Assembly: GCA_038396605.1 (NCBI GenBank)
Contig: CP121690.1
Location: forward strand, 1,396,500 to 1,460,499
Length of the DNA: 64,000 nucleotides
Direction: 5' to 3'
Origin: Eubacteriales bacterium mix99
GTDB lineage: Bacteria; Bacillota; Clostridia; Caldicoprobacterales; DTU083
The translations under genes and the position numbers were made by a program. The number at the start of each line of letters is the position of its first letter. Positions within the stretch are counted from its first letter, which is position 1. Under the pieces are notes generated by a model. The model saw nothing but the letters and a program-made list of their open reading frames with translations. It made no database searches and was not told where the DNA came from. Positions 1-8,973 of the stretch are shown here, in pieces.

Positions 1-765
1 GTGGAAGGGGAAACCTTCTTTACAAAAGGGATTTCCGTCAAATCCCCGGGTTGGAAAGTGCTTTACGGCAAAGGTGGCAGTGGACAACAGGATCGTAACG
101 CAGACCGGCAGGGTGCTGGTCAGCAGGACGCAGGGAAGAGTCCCGTGTCAGGTCGGGAAGACTCTGCCGGCAAAGGAACGAATAACGGACAGGCCGGACA
201 GACCGGACAGGAAGCAGCTCTTCCGCATTTAACGGAAGGTCAGAAGGTCACCGCATTGCGAGCGGAAGTGCAGAAGAAGAAAACAGTACCTCCCAGGCCC
301 TATACGGAAGCTTCCCTTTTGTCCGCCATGGAGCATGCGGGGCGGTTTGTGGAAGATGAGCGGCTGAAGGAGCAGCTCAAGGCCAACGGGCTGGGTACGC
401 CGGCCACCCGGGCTGCCATCATCGAACGGCTTCTTGCAGTGGGATATGTCACCCGAAAGGGGAAATCCCTGCTGCCGACTCCGAAAGGAATCAATCTGAT
501 TGAAGTCGTGCCGGACGCGCTGAAATCCCCGGAAACCACAGGAAAGTGGGAAAGGGGCCTTGGAAGCATTGCAAAGGGATCCATGCAGCCGGACCGGTTT
601 ATGGGAAGCATCACCCGATATGTGCAATATATCGTGAAGGAAGCCGCTGCGCACAGGAGCAATGTCGTTTTTCCCCAGGAACCGTACCGGAGGAAGAAAA
701 GAACGGTTCGAAAGACCGGGAAACGACAAAAACAACAGGCAAGCCGTTGGCAGGCAAACCGTTGA
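1..765 (+). CDS. topB: DNA topoisomerase III (type IA), C-terminal part, 5' end outside window
   Basis: Relaxes and decatenates DNA by single-strand passage. Only the last 254 codons are present. The reading frame is open from base 1, so the GTG at base 1 is probably internal, and the catalytic Tyr domain lies upstream of the window. The segment FVEDERLKEQLKANGLGTPA, followed by ATRAAIIERL and GYVTRKGKSLLPT, is the conserved type IA topoisomerase block; GLGTPATR is typical. A hydrophilic insert (about residues 25-75, rich in G, Q, D, N) separates the PGWKVLYG motif from this block and is longer than I would expect. The tail is very basic (RRKKRTVRKTGKRQ), and its last codons form a 15-bp tandem repeat. 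No zinc-finger repeats are seen at the C-terminus. Identification as TopB rather than TopA rests on this domain order and is fairly secure. Confidence 0.85.
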   Translation: MEGETFFTKGISVKSPGWKVLYGKGGSGQQDRNADRQGAGQQDAGKSPVSGREDSAGKGTNNGQAGQTGQEAALPHLTEGQKVTALRAEVQKKKTVPPRPYTEASLLSAMEHAGRFVEDERLKEQLKANGLGTPATRAAIIERLLAVGYVTRKGKSLLPTPKGINLIEVVPDALKSPETTGKWERGLGSIAKGSMQPDRFMGSITRYVQYIVKEAAAHRSNVVFPQEPYRRKKRTVRKTGKRQKQQASRWQANR

Positions 766-784
766 CAGGGCAACCATTGATTTT
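737..784 (+). repeat. 15-bp imperfect tandem repeat at topB 3' end
   Basis: About three copies of a unit like GGCAAACCGTTGACA run through the last codons and stop of the topoisomerase gene into the spacer before asnS. The copies differ at one to three bases. Confidence 0.7.
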
Positions 785-806
785 AATATAAAGGAGTAGG
801 TTGATC

Positions 807-2213
807 GTGGCAGATACACCGGTTCAAACAACCATAAAGCAAATTTTCAGGCAGCCGGAGGATTATTATGGGAAAAGGATTCTTCTTTCCGGATGGATTC
901 GAAGCAATCGGGATTCCAAATCCTTTGGGTTTATTGAACTCAATGACGGGTCTTTCTTTAAAAATCTGCAGATTGTATTTACGGAAGAAAAGCTGGACAA
1001 CTTCAGGGAAGTGGGTAAGCTGGGCGTTGGTACGGCCATTTTTGCGGAAGGAATGCTGACGGAGTCCCCCGGTGCAAAGCAGCCTTTTGAGATGAAGGCG
1101 GAAAGCATCCGGGTGGAGGGCTCTTGTCCGTCGGAATATCCTCTCCAGAAGAAACGGCACAGCTTTGAATACCTGCGGACCATCTCCCATTTGCGGCCCA
1201 GAACCAATACGTTTTCCGCTGTTTTCCGGGTTCGTTCCCTGCTGGCCTTTGCGATTCATAAATTCTTCCAGGAAAGGGATTTTGTCTACGTTCATACCCC
1301 GATTATCACCGGCAGTGACTGTGAAGGCGCCGGGGAAATGTTTCAGGTAACCTCCCTGGATCTGAACAACGTTCCGAAGACAAAGGAAGGGAATGTGGAC
1401 TATTCCAAAGACTTCTTCGGACGGGAGACTTATTTGACGGTGAGTGGACAGCTTTCTGCTGAAACTTATGCCATGGCATTCCGCAATGTCTATACCTTTG
1501 GACCGACCTTTCGTGCGGAAGACTCCAATACCACGAGACATGCGGCGGAGTTCTGGATGATCGAACCGGAGATCGCCTTTGCGGATCTGGACGATGTCAT
1601 GGATCTGGCGGAGGATATGATCAAATACATCTTTCAGTATGTGCTGGAAAATGCGCCGGAAGAGATGGAGTTCTTCAATAGATTTGTGGACAGGACCGTC
1701 ATGGATCGCCTGGACAATGTGATCCATTCGAAATTCGGGCGCCTGTCCTACACGGATGCCATTGAAATCCTGAAGAAAAGCAATGCTGACTTTCGTTACC
1801 CTGTGGAATGGGGGATTGACCTGCAGACCGAACATGAGCGGTACCTGACGGAGCAGGTCTTCCACAAGCCGGTATTTGTAAAGGACTATCCCAGGGATAT
1901 CAAGGCGTTTTATATGCGCATGAATGATGACAACAGGACCGTTGCAGCGGCGGATCTTCTGGTGCCCGGCGTCGGGGAGATCATCGGCGGAAGCCAGAGG
2001 GAAGAGCGCCTGGACCGTCTGGATGAGAGGATAAAGGAGCTTGGCATGAAAGAAGAGGACTACTGGTGGTACCGGGATCTGAGAAAGTTCGGCGGCACCC
2101 ATCATGCCGGATATGGTCTGGGTTTTGAGCGTGCCATTATGTACATGACGGGCATGAGCAATATCCGCGATGTCATTCCGTTCCCGAGGACAACGAAGTC
2201 CGCTGAATTTTAG
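807..2213 (+). CDS. asnS: asparaginyl-tRNA synthetase
   Basis: Charges tRNA-Asn with asparagine in the cytoplasm. The N-terminal OB-fold anticodon-binding domain covers about residues 15-105. The class II catalytic core follows, with motif 2 around [15 protein letters not shown] and motif 3 [10 protein letters not shown] near the C-terminus. The length of 468 aa is normal. The start is uncertain: AAGGAG at 791-796 is 10 nt from GTG at 807 and only 4 nt from an in-frame TTG at 801, so I prefer 807. It lies 41 nt downstream of the topoisomerase gene and could be co-transcribed with it. [11 protein letters not shown] and the lack of an AspRS insertion domain favour AsnRS over AspRS. Confidence 0.95.
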   Translation: MADTPVQTTIKQIFRQPEDYYGKRILLSGWIRSNRDSKSFGFIELNDGSFFKNLQIVFTEEKLDNFREVGKLGVGTAIFAEGMLTESPGAKQPFEMKAESIRVEGSCPSEYPLQKKRHSFEYLRTISHLRPRTNTFSAVFRVRSLLAFAIHKFFQERDFVYVHTPIITGSDCEGAGEMFQVTSLDLNNVPKTKEGNVDYSKDFFGRETYLTVSGQLSAETYAMAFRNVYTFGPTFRAEDSNTTRHAAEFWMIEPEIAFADLDDVMDLAEDMIKYIFQYVLENAPEEMEFFNRFVDRTVMDRLDNVIHSKFGRLSYTDAIEILKKSNADFRYPVEWGIDLQTEHERYLTEQVFHKPVFVKDYPRDIKAFYMRMNDDNRTVAAADLLVPGVGEIIGGSQREERLDRLDERIKELGMKEEDYWWYRDLRKFGGTHHAGYGLGFERAIMYMTGMSNIRDVIPFPRTTKSAEF

Positions 2214-2405
2214 AGCGGAATGCCGGAAGGGTCCCGGCGTACGATACGGATGGTCAGCAGTTCCTATGATCCCCAGTCGATCATTGCCTTTGAAGGGTTT
2301 GTATCTGATGATGCAAATGGACAACGATACAGAATGATCTGAAGCTTAATGTAAAATGATAGAATGCGACAATATCGGATTATGAAAAGGACAGGGGTTA
2401 TTGAT

Positions 2406-2663
2406 ATGGCGACTTATAAGACAAAAGGAGTCTGCTCCAGAAGAATTGATTTTGAAGTAAAAGACGGTAAGCTGCATTCCGTGCATTTTGAGAATGGCTG
2501 TCATGGAAATCTCATCGGAATCTGCCGTCTGGTGGAGGGGATGGACGTGCGGGATGTGATCCATAAACTCCGCGGAATCCGCTGCCAGGGCAGCACTTCC
2601 TGTCCGGATCAGCTTGCCCGGGCTTTGGAGGAGTATATGCAGCAAGAGGAGCAGGCAGGCTGA
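2406..2663 (+). CDS. TSCPD-domain protein (TIGR03905-like)
   Basis: This is a small protein of 85 aa carrying the TSCPD motif (QGSTSCPDQLARAL) and a preceding GCHGNLIGICRLVEGM block. The family resembles a domain at the C-terminus of some B12-dependent ribonucleotide reductases; the free-standing form has no settled role. An upstream in-frame ATG at 2364 exists, but ATG 2406 (MATYKTKGVCSRRIDF) matches the usual family start and has a weak AGGGG at about 2393. The stop codon lies in the loop of a terminator hairpin. It follows asnS by about 190 nt, so it may be a separate transcription unit. Confidence 0.85.
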   Translation: MATYKTKGVCSRRIDFEVKDGKLHSVHFENGCHGNLIGICRLVEGMDVRDVIHKLRGIRCQGSTSCPDQLARALEEYMQQEEQAG

Positions 2664-2680
2664 CGATGCCTGCCTTTTTA
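2653..2680 (+). terminator. Rho-independent terminator after TSCPD gene
   Basis: AGGCAGGC pairs with GCCTGCCT across a 7-nt loop, followed by TTTTTA. The stem overlaps the last codons and the TGA sits in the loop. Confidence 0.85.
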
Positions 2681-2784
2681 TATAAATTAAAGGATATATA
2701 CTGATTTCATCCGATCTACACTCCTATATAAAACCAGGCCAAAAGGTTGGAGGCATTGGAGGGAGACTAACGACGTAATCCCAG

Positions 2785-3444
2785 TTATATTTTCTTTGCG
2801 ACTTGTATAGTTGTATTCTCCTGACGGAATACTGTTTTTGCGTCATGGAACCCTGCGGAATGAAACATTCCAATTTGGTTTTCCATAGTGCAGGGCGTAT
2901 CATAATGAATGAATTCGTTGTCGGCTATCCCCTGTTCCATGCGCAGTCGGGCATTTTCTGCATAGTAAAAATCCTCTTCATCCTGATTTTCCACCATATA
3001 ATCACATTCGATATAGATTCCGCCGGATTCTAGGGAACGGGCTATTTTCCGATATAGCCCGGTTTTTGCTTTATGGGAAAAATGGTGCATGGTTTGAAAG
3101 GATACGGCACAGTCGTATTTCTCCGTTCCGAATGGGACATTAAAATAATCTCCGCAAATCAGCGTCACTTTCTTGTCGGGATGCTTTTGCTTCAGCCTGT
3201 CCAGCATGGCCTGTGTCATATCAATTCCGGTTACCTGGATATCCGGCAGTACTTTGAATATCTCATCCAGCTCCAATCCGGTACCGCATCCAAGATCCAA
3301 AAGATGTTGACAAGTGTTGGGAACCAGATGCGCCATGACCCGGTACCCTTTTTTGCAGCCCTCGACTTCCTCCAGCATATGCTCATCATAGCCGTCCACC
3401 CGTGACGTAAAAAAGGAATCCATGTGTTCCAAACGATCTTTCAT
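2785..3444 (-). CDS. class I SAM-dependent methyltransferase
   Basis: This is a 219-aa Rossmann-fold methyltransferase. Motif I is LLDLGCGTGLELDEI (about residues 48-62), followed by the acidic motif II VTGIDMTQAM and a motif IV-like YDCAVSFQTMHHF. The substrate cannot be read from the sequence; small-molecule or ubiE-like methyltransferases have this layout. AGGAGA lies 8 nt before the ATG. The gene stands alone on the minus strand, convergent with the TSCPD gene. Confidence 0.85.
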   Translation of the reverse strand: MKDRLEHMDSFFTSRVDGYDEHMLEEVEGCKKGYRVMAHLVPNTCQHLLDLGCGTGLELDEIFKVLPDIQVTGIDMTQAMLDRLKQKHPDKKVTLICGDYFNVPFGTEKYDCAVSFQTMHHFSHKAKTGLYRKIARSLESGGIYIECDYMVENQDEEDFYYAENARLRMEQGIADNEFIHYDTPCTMENQIGMFHSAGFHDAKTVFRQENTTIQVAKKI

Positions 3445-3509
3445 ACAGTCATCTCCTGTCCTCAGGCAATTATAATATGCATAGGCAAAAACTTCAATCC
3501 ACGGACGAA

Positions 3510-3812
3510 TTATATATTACCCTTAACACCCAGGAGCATATCAATTGCCGGTCTCATTTCTGGCTTTTCCCTATACTTAGTCAGCACCATCTTTTCATGA
3601 TCTGAAATATAAAAGGGTACTGCAGCACTTTTTTCATCCTCTACTCGTAATAAATCCTCAACTGTAATGGACAGACCTCTGCATACGCGAATTACATTTT
3701 GAACGGAAGCCCCACCAAGTCCCCTATTTAGCATTCCCAGTAAGGTCGTATATGGCAGTTCTATTGATTTTGCAAAACTCTTAAGCGTGTGACCGGAGTT
3801 GGCAACCAGCAT
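3510..3812 (-). CDS. XRE/HTH-type regulator, start region probably frameshifted
   Basis: This is a 100-aa helix-turn-helix protein. The DNA-binding domain is SFAKSIELPYTTLLGMLNRG, followed by GGASVQNVIRVCRGLSITVE. The C-terminal part (KYREKPEMRPAIDMLLGVKG) resembles the short tail often seen in clostridial XRE proteins. The first ATG (3812) begins inside the first helix. Upstream in the same frame the DNA reads TKEDYVR, the normal family N-terminus, but there is no start codon in that frame. An ATG at 3837 is exactly one base out of frame (ATG C ACC AAA GAA GAC). Either a 1-bp insertion has killed the native start or translation begins internally at 3812. A functional protein is doubtful. Confidence 0.6.
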   Translation of the reverse strand: MLVANSGHTLKSFAKSIELPYTTLLGMLNRGLGGASVQNVIRVCRGLSITVEDLLRVEDEKSAAVPFYISDHEKMVLTKYREKPEMRPAIDMLLGVKGNI

Positions 3813-3837
3813 TCTAACATAGTCTTCTTTGGTGCAT

Positions 3838-4192
3838 AGGGACTTAATCGATGATAATTGCGTATCGTATCGAAAAATAGAAATTTAAGGGGAGTGCGTC
3901 CAGTCTCCATAGAAACTGAAAATAACAGTTCCAGGTAATTCGGATGGAATAAAGCTGCAAGCCATTTCCAGTCTTACGTTGTTTTTATCATAATTTTTTG
4001 TTGACATACATAGGTGTTCTATGTATACTGATCTTGTTCACTCAGATATTCAGTTATTTTATAGGCCTAAATTTTAGAGAGCTGATCAATAAATAACAAA
4101 AAAGCAGGGGTGGTTCTATGTCAAGATTTCTTTCCATCGCCCCTATTGCGGATATCGGGAGTGATATATCCTGTTTTTCGGAGGCGAGATTT
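3838..4192. other. intergenic region upstream of PadR gene
   Basis: This stretch between the XRE gene and PadR gene contains one strong sigma-A promoter with a palindrome (listed separately). I see nothing coding in the rest. The in-frame extension of the PadR gene back to 4118 lacks a suitable ribosome binding site and does not match the family. Confidence 0.6.
4001..4029 (+). promoter_or_regulatory. sigma-A promoter with embedded palindrome (probable PadR operator)
   Basis: TTGACA (4001-4006), a 17-nt spacer, then TATACT (4024-4029). The spacer carries a perfect inverted repeat, ATACATAG-GTGTT-CTATGTAT (4006-4026), which overlaps both promoter boxes. PadR-family repressors are known to bind ATGT/ACAT-type palindromes at their own promoters, and a PadR gene starts 164 nt downstream. 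Assignment of the palindrome to PadR is inferred. Confidence 0.8.
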
Positions 4193-4537
4193 ATGAAAGT
4201 GGATAAGGGATTGCTTGGCGGGAGTACGAATCTGATGCTGCTGTCGCTGCTCAGCGAATCGGACAAATACGGTTATGAAATTATCCGGGAGCTGGAGCGG
4301 CGATCGGACAGGACCTTTCAGCTCCAGGAGGGGACACTGTACCCGGTATTGCACAAACTGGAAAACAACGGTTATGTGAAATCCTATGTGGGGATCGGCG
4401 ATAACGGGAGAAAGCGCAAATATTATCGGATTACCAACTGCGGAGTGCAGCAGCTGGCAAAGGAAAAGAAGAGATGGAAGGTGTTTTCCGTCTCCGTCAA
4501 TAAAGTTCTGGGCAGTGAGGTGCAGATCTTTGGATAA
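4193..4537 (+). CDS. PadR family transcriptional regulator
   Basis: This 114-aa protein has a winged-helix PadR domain: LMLLSLLSESDKYGYEIIRE, then LQEGTLYPVLHKLENNGYVK and KRKYYRIT. The start was set at ATG 4193 (MKVDKGLLGGST), with GGAGGCGAG just upstream; the longer frame from 4118 looks non-native. Its stop overlaps the TTG start of the next gene by 8 nt, so the two are translationally coupled. PadR proteins usually repress an adjacent membrane-protein operon in response to envelope stress or a small molecule. That matches the two downstream genes. Confidence 0.92.
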   Translation: MKVDKGLLGGSTNLMLLSLLSESDKYGYEIIRELERRSDRTFQLQEGTLYPVLHKLENNGYVKSYVGIGDNGRKRKYYRITNCGVQQLAKEKKRWKVFSVSVNKVLGSEVQIFG

Positions 4538-5231
4538 GAAAGAAAGCTTTTTGGCGGAAGTACTGTGCTGCGTCCGTTTCCCTTTTGACCGGGAGAAAAT
4601 CCGCATGGAGCTGGAAAACCATATAGAAGACAGGGCAGGGGATTATGAAGGGAAGGGCTCGGACCGGGAAGCGGCTGTGAATCTGGCGGTCCGGGACATG
4701 GGCAATGCCAGGGAAATCGGGCAGGCTCTCAATCGGCAGCACAATCCTGTTTTGGGATGGATCTGGCTGATTACCGATGTGCTTGCTGTTCTGATGGCAG
4801 CTTGTCTTATTGTGAGTCTGGTGCTTCCATCCCTGTCATCCCTGTTATCCTTTAATCGGTTGGATCCCATCCCGGCATCCGATATTGTTTTCAGGGCAGA
4901 GGTGGACAAAAAGGTGAAACTGGACGATATGGTCATCCATATTTCGGACGTGATCTACGATACAAACGGGGATTTGAACATGGATTATGAGTATTTTGAT
5001 ACCAGGCTGTGGGGAGCGGGATGGACCTTTTCGAATATAGGGGAGATATCGGACAATCTGGGGAATCACTATTCGGAAGGCCGGTTTGAGGAGAGCGGAG
5101 GTTTCGTATCCAGATGCCGGCAGATTGTTTCGGATTTTTCTGCAGAGGCGGATACCCTGAAGATTGATTATAATTCTTATAATCGAAAATACCGATTGGA
5201 AATTTCCCTGCGGGCAGGTGATAAAAAATGA
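4530..5231 (+). CDS. membrane protein with HAAS/DUF1700-like N-terminal domain
   Basis: The 233-aa product starts at TTG 4530 (LDKKESFLAEVLCCVRFP), which has GAGGTG 7-12 nt upstream inside the padR end. Residues 1-70 form the small helical domain found next to PadR regulators (LENHIEDRAGDYEGKG, REAAVNLAVRDMGNAREIG). A transmembrane helix follows (about residues 75-105, LITDVLAVLMAACLIVSLVL), then an extracytoplasmic beta-rich region of unknown function. PadR/HAAS gene pairs are common in Bacillota, and the N-terminal domain is thought to interact with the regulator. The C-terminal domain is not recognised. Confidence 0.75.
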   Translation: MDKKESFLAEVLCCVRFPFDREKIRMELENHIEDRAGDYEGKGSDREAAVNLAVRDMGNAREIGQALNRQHNPVLGWIWLITDVLAVLMAACLIVSLVLPSLSSLLSFNRLDPIPASDIVFRAEVDKKVKLDDMVIHISDVIYDTNGDLNMDYEYFDTRLWGAGWTFSNIGEISDNLGNHYSEGRFEESGGFVSRCRQIVSDFSAEADTLKIDYNSYNRKYRLEISLRAGDKK

Positions 5232-5773
5232 GCAGACGAAATAAGGTCCTGCGGAATCTGCTGATTCTGGCTGTACTGATCCCTTTGGCAGTTTCCCGTT
5301 CGGGTTTGTACCTGAGTCCGTTATTGGCTCATCGGAGTTCCGAGCGAAGTATCCATTACGGTCCTTCCATGGTGGTTCATGTCCGGGATTTTGATCAGGG
5401 CAAGTATTTTCTCTGCAAATATGACAAATGGATTTCCTGTGATACGATCCGTCGGACTTTATTCTTCTTCTGGCGTTTTGGGGATCAGGTCACCGGTGTG
5501 GAGAACGATCCGGACAAGCCGGTTTGCTGGACCTGGAGCAGCAGGGATACCCACTGCAAAGCCTATGGCATCCTCAATGACGGTCAGGTGAAAAAAATAG
5601 AGCTTACGCTGGACGACGACACCGTTCTGACCCAGTCTGATTTTTATGATGACATGTTTCTACTGACATGGACCGATGAGAAGCAAGAAGGGGGAAGAAA
5701 CCCGCACGGCAGGCAGGTCAAAAGCATAAAAGGATATGACTCCGGAGGCTTTGTTGTTTATGAAGATCGATAG
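5228..5773 (+). CDS. hypothetical membrane-anchored protein
   Basis: This is a 181-aa protein whose ATG overlaps the previous stop (ATGA), so it is the third gene of the PadR operon. An N-terminal hydrophobic segment (NLLILAVLIPLAVS, about residues 10-25) looks like an uncleaved signal anchor. The remaining residues are polar with several aromatic residues (CKYDKWISCDT, FFFWRFGDQ, WTWSSRD). I do not recognise a family. Its position suggests it works with the upstream membrane protein at the cell envelope. Confidence 0.7.
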   Translation: MSRRNKVLRNLLILAVLIPLAVSRSGLYLSPLLAHRSSERSIHYGPSMVVHVRDFDQGKYFLCKYDKWISCDTIRRTLFFFWRFGDQVTGVENDPDKPVCWTWSSRDTHCKAYGILNDGQVKKIELTLDDDTVLTQSDFYDDMFLLTWTDEKQEGGRNPHGRQVKSIKGYDSGGFVVYEDR

Positions 5774-5789
5774 GAACGGAAAGGTAAAA

Positions 5790-5875
5790 TGGATGATGAC
5801 AGAATCATAAATGGAATGATGACAGAATCACAAACAAAATCACAAATGGATAGATAACAGAATTGTAAATAGAAT
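5790..5875 (+). repeat. degenerate about 25-bp repeats downstream of the PadR operon
   Basis: About three imperfect copies of a unit like GGAATGATGACAGAATCACA occur just after the stop codon of the hypothetical gene. They do not encode anything evident and lie between two convergent genes. Confidence 0.6.
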
Positions 5876-5899
5876 TATTGAAATGGGAAGTTCAGCCCG

Positions 5900-6637
5900 T
5901 CAGCGGTTCAATACGGACTGACTGTGTGCGAGGAATGCTTCAAATTCCGTCTGGGTCATTTTTTCGGTATGAACCAGATACAGATAATCAAAGTAATTTG
6001 GCAGAACGGGGAGGCCCAGGACCTCTTTGGCAAAGGCATGGGCTGCCACCTCACTGCATTTGTTGATATGTGCATGGCGCTTCCAGCCAAGCAGCTGAAA
6101 GGTAACCACTTCATCCATCCGGCTGCTCACGGGATCGTTGCTCTCGTATTCCAGGTAATGAAAGAATTCATGGGCCAGATGCAGCTGCAGGGCGTCCTGA
6201 GGGGAGAGCAGCGGATTGTCCCCGGAAGGGCTGTCCCACATTGGCGAGCTGTTTTCCGCCAGCGTCCGGATGGATTCCCGCACCAGAGTGACTTCACACC
6301 CGTTTTTGCCGAAGGCGCTTTGCCCCCGCCATGTTACACCGATCCGGGTTTCACCGCTTTCCTTCCACAGGATTTTTATATTCTTCTGTGCGTAGAGGGC
6401 TTCCATGTCCTTTCCCCTGTAGGCCCTGGCAGCTTCGTGACCAGCGGAAAGGGAGCCATCCACAAACCGGGGGATCTTTTCATGGGGGATTTTATGAAAC
6501 AGAAGGTCACCGGAAAGCTCGCAAAGGGCGAGCACCCGGTCATCCTGCACCATTTTTCTTATGTCGGTACCGGCAGGACGGGTCTGCTGTGGGTTTTGTG
6601 GACGCTCCGGGGAACTTTCCTTCTTTGTATATTCCAT
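5900..6637 (-). CDS. putative zincin-like metalloprotein (HExxH)
   Basis: This is a 245-aa protein without a signal peptide or transmembrane segment. HEFFH at about residues 156-160 (LHLAHEFFHYLEYE) fits a zinc metallopeptidase HExxH motif. A later SEVAAHAFAKEV helix could provide the third ligand, as in IrrE-like or M78-like folds. The first 30 residues are low complexity and probably disordered. GGGAGG sits just before the ATG. It follows the HyuA-like gene by 38 nt and is the last gene of the leftward operon, so it may process or be regulated with that pathway. Neither peptidase activity nor substrate can be confirmed from the sequence. Confidence 0.65.
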   Translation of the reverse strand: MEYTKKESSPERPQNPQQTRPAGTDIRKMVQDDRVLALCELSGDLLFHKIPHEKIPRFVDGSLSAGHEAARAYRGKDMEALYAQKNIKILWKESGETRIGVTWRGQSAFGKNGCEVTLVRESIRTLAENSSPMWDSPSGDNPLLSPQDALQLHLAHEFFHYLEYESNDPVSSRMDEVVTFQLLGWKRHAHINKCSEVAAHAFAKEVLGLPVLPNYFDYLYLVHTEKMTQTEFEAFLAHSQSVLNR

Positions 6638-6675
6638 ACTTCCTCCCTCTGTATTCGTGTCTCTTTACATGCGAC

Positions 6676-8814
6676 CTACTTATAAGCGACGGCAATGATT
6701 TCTTCCTCGGGGGAGAGCATTTCCGTTTCGATATCGAGGATCGAGTAAAGCTGCTTTGCCGTTTGCATGCCGGTTAAGTCCAGCATCTTTTCACGATAGA
6801 ACAAAAAGACTTTTGGAATGGTGGCATTGGCATCGGAATATACCGTATTGGCATCCAGAAACGGATTGAACCGGGATTCCCGATCCTTTTTCGCAAACTT
6901 GAGACACTCTGCTTTTCTCCTTTTCAGCCGAATGACTCCTTCCCTGTCCACCATGGCAAGGGAGGTTCGTTTGAGATGGAGAAGGCCGAACAGTACCTTT
7001 TTCCTTGTTTCCGCGCGGAAAAGGTTCCATCGGCCCGTGGAATACAGGAAGGAGGTCTGTTCCTCCTCCGTGCCCAGCGCGTCGGCGGCAATCTTCTGCA
7101 ATTGCTCCCTGCTGAGGACCCTGGCTCCGATATCCTTCTGGCGGAGCTCTGTGGCGCCGCTTGCGATGGCGCGCAGAATGTTTTTGCGGGAATCCACTTC
7201 AATCGAAACATCCACTGTTTCTTCCTTTGCGCCGCTTCGGCAGATTTTTTCCATTACATCGGAGCGGATTTGCTTGATATCCTCTTCCGTGGGATTCGCG
7301 ATGGTGCGCTCCAGGGTTTCCCGTACCATGGCCAGCGCAACGCCGATGGTGGAAATATACGGGGCATTTTTTGCGATCTTGCTGCGCATTTCCATTTTTT
7401 CCGCCAGCGGGTTTACGATGACGGATGCGCTGCCGCCGCCTCCCACCAGTGTGACAAACCGACGGTCCAGCCCGTATTCCTCAATCAGCTGTTCCACTAA
7501 GACAGAAAGCTTTTGCATGGCCAGGCCCATAGCCTGTCCCGCCGCTTCTTCGGCGGAAATTCCCAATGCCTTGCCCGCGATATCCCATGCGGCACGGGTG
7601 CATTCCAGGTTGCCTCTGGCATAGTCGCCTTCCGGCACATAACCGAGAAGGTTGGCGGCACCCGAAAGGGTCAGGCTGTATTCCCTGCCGTTTTGACTGA
7701 CCACGCAGGCATATTCCGCTGGATCTCCTTCGCGGGGGCAGATCAGGGTCAGTTTCCCGTCTGTGATGGCGCCGTCCTCCAGGTAGCACTCATAGTCTTT
7801 TCCTGCAATATGGGCGGAACGGGGACCGACATCCACGATCCTATTGTCCACAATGCGGATCATGCTGCCTCCGGCAATGCCCAATGTGCGCACGTCCAGG
7901 CTTTGCAGGAAGGTTTTGTGCCCTCCGACCTGCGCGTATTTGATCATGACCTTTCCGTTTTTGATCACGGAAACATCCACACTGGTTCCGCCGGCTTCAA
8001 AGAAAATGCCGTCCGAGACCTTTTCATACATCAGTGCGCCGGCAACACCTGCGGCAAGCCCGGAAAGCATGGTGAGGATGGGACGTTTCTTCATCTCCCG
8101 GGTACTCATTACGCCGCCGTCACAGCGCATGATCATCAGGCTGCTTTGGATGCCGGCTTCCTTCACCGCCTGCTCGGTCATATCCGAAGTGCGTATCATG
8201 GTGGGGATCAGGCTGCCATTCACGGCAGCTGTGCGTGTCCGCATTTTCAGCCCGTAGAGCTGACTGATTTCATATCCGCCGGTGGCATACATTCCCTGTC
8301 TTTCCGCACGTTCCACAACATAGCGTTCATTGGCGGGGTTGTCCACACTGAAGGCTTCACTGGCCACAATGACCTCCGCACCCTGATTGCGCAGGTCCGC
8401 AATGGCCTGATCGACGGTCGTTTCGTTCAGTTCTTTGGAATCGAGGAAGACATGGCTGTTTTTCAGAAATTTCTCAGGCGCCAGTTCAATGTCTCCCACA
8501 TCGGTTTCGCCTTTCGCACTCCGGGCATCTGCTCCCGTGGCCATGCCCAGAATGCCGACATGCGCCACATCGCCTTCCAGCAGTGCATTGGTCGCCTGCG
8601 TGGTACCGTGGGCGATGAACACGACATCCTCCGGCTGAACGCCGGTTTCCCGGATCAGTTCGGAAAGAATGCGTACTACTCCGACCGCCACGCCTTCTTT
8701 GTGTGTGGTGGGTATCTTATGCTTTGCCAACACCTCATAGGTGGAATTGTCCAGCATAATCGCGTCGGTGAAGGTACCGCCGACATCGATTCCTATTCTT
8801 ACTTTTTTTGCCAT
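6676..8814 (-). CDS. hydantoinase/oxoprolinase family protein (HyuA-like)
   Basis: This 712-aa protein carries the ASKHA-type N-terminal block IGIDVGGTFTDAIML, the conserved AHGTTQATNALLEG, and later segments GIFFEAGGTSVDVSVIK and LGIAGGSMIR. The family hydrolyses cyclic imides or lactams (hydantoins, 5-oxoproline) with ATP, often with a HyuB partner. No HyuB-like gene is present here. The C-terminal third (after about residue 520) does not obviously match the standard HyuA ending and may be a distinct domain. GGAGGAGA lies 6 nt before the ATG. It sits between a transporter gene and the zincin-like gene, suggesting catabolism of an imported cyclic or conjugated compound. Confidence 0.85.
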   Translation of the reverse strand: MAKKVRIGIDVGGTFTDAIMLDNSTYEVLAKHKIPTTHKEGVAVGVVRILSELIRETGVQPEDVVFIAHGTTQATNALLEGDVAHVGILGMATGADARSAKGETDVGDIELAPEKFLKNSHVFLDSKELNETTVDQAIADLRNQGAEVIVASEAFSVDNPANERYVVERAERQGMYATGGYEISQLYGLKMRTRTAAVNGSLIPTMIRTSDMTEQAVKEAGIQSSLMIMRCDGGVMSTREMKKRPILTMLSGLAAGVAGALMYEKVSDGIFFEAGGTSVDVSVIKNGKVMIKYAQVGGHKTFLQSLDVRTLGIAGGSMIRIVDNRIVDVGPRSAHIAGKDYECYLEDGAITDGKLTLICPREGDPAEYACVVSQNGREYSLTLSGAANLLGYVPEGDYARGNLECTRAAWDIAGKALGISAEEAAGQAMGLAMQKLSVLVEQLIEEYGLDRRFVTLVGGGGSASVIVNPLAEKMEMRSKIAKNAPYISTIGVALAMVRETLERTIANPTEEDIKQIRSDVMEKICRSGAKEETVDVSIEVDSRKNILRAIASGATELRQKDIGARVLSREQLQKIAADALGTEEEQTSFLYSTGRWNLFRAETRKKVLFGLLHLKRTSLAMVDREGVIRLKRRKAECLKFAKKDRESRFNPFLDANTVYSDANATIPKVFLFYREKMLDLTGMQTAKQLYSILDIETEMLSPEEEIIAVAYK

Positions 8815-8973
8815 AGTCTATCTCCTCCGGTGACTGGTTATCTTTCGGATCTATCCGCCATATTGGATATATTTTGTGCGTATCGTTTCGGACTTCCAAA
8901 AGCAGCAGGAGAGGGAAGAACATCCTCCCCTCTCTGTTTTGTGTGCTGTTCCCGGATAACCGGGATTTAAAAA

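Noticed and set aside
783-2324. 513-codon minus-strand frame opposite asnS
   Set aside because: Shadow of a clearly identified gene on the other strand; same for long frames opposite 6676-8814, 26617-28218 and 28205-30115.
2785-3444. Methyltransferase as rRNA resistance gene
   Set aside because: Only generic class I motifs are visible, with no features of Erm or 16S methyltransferases.
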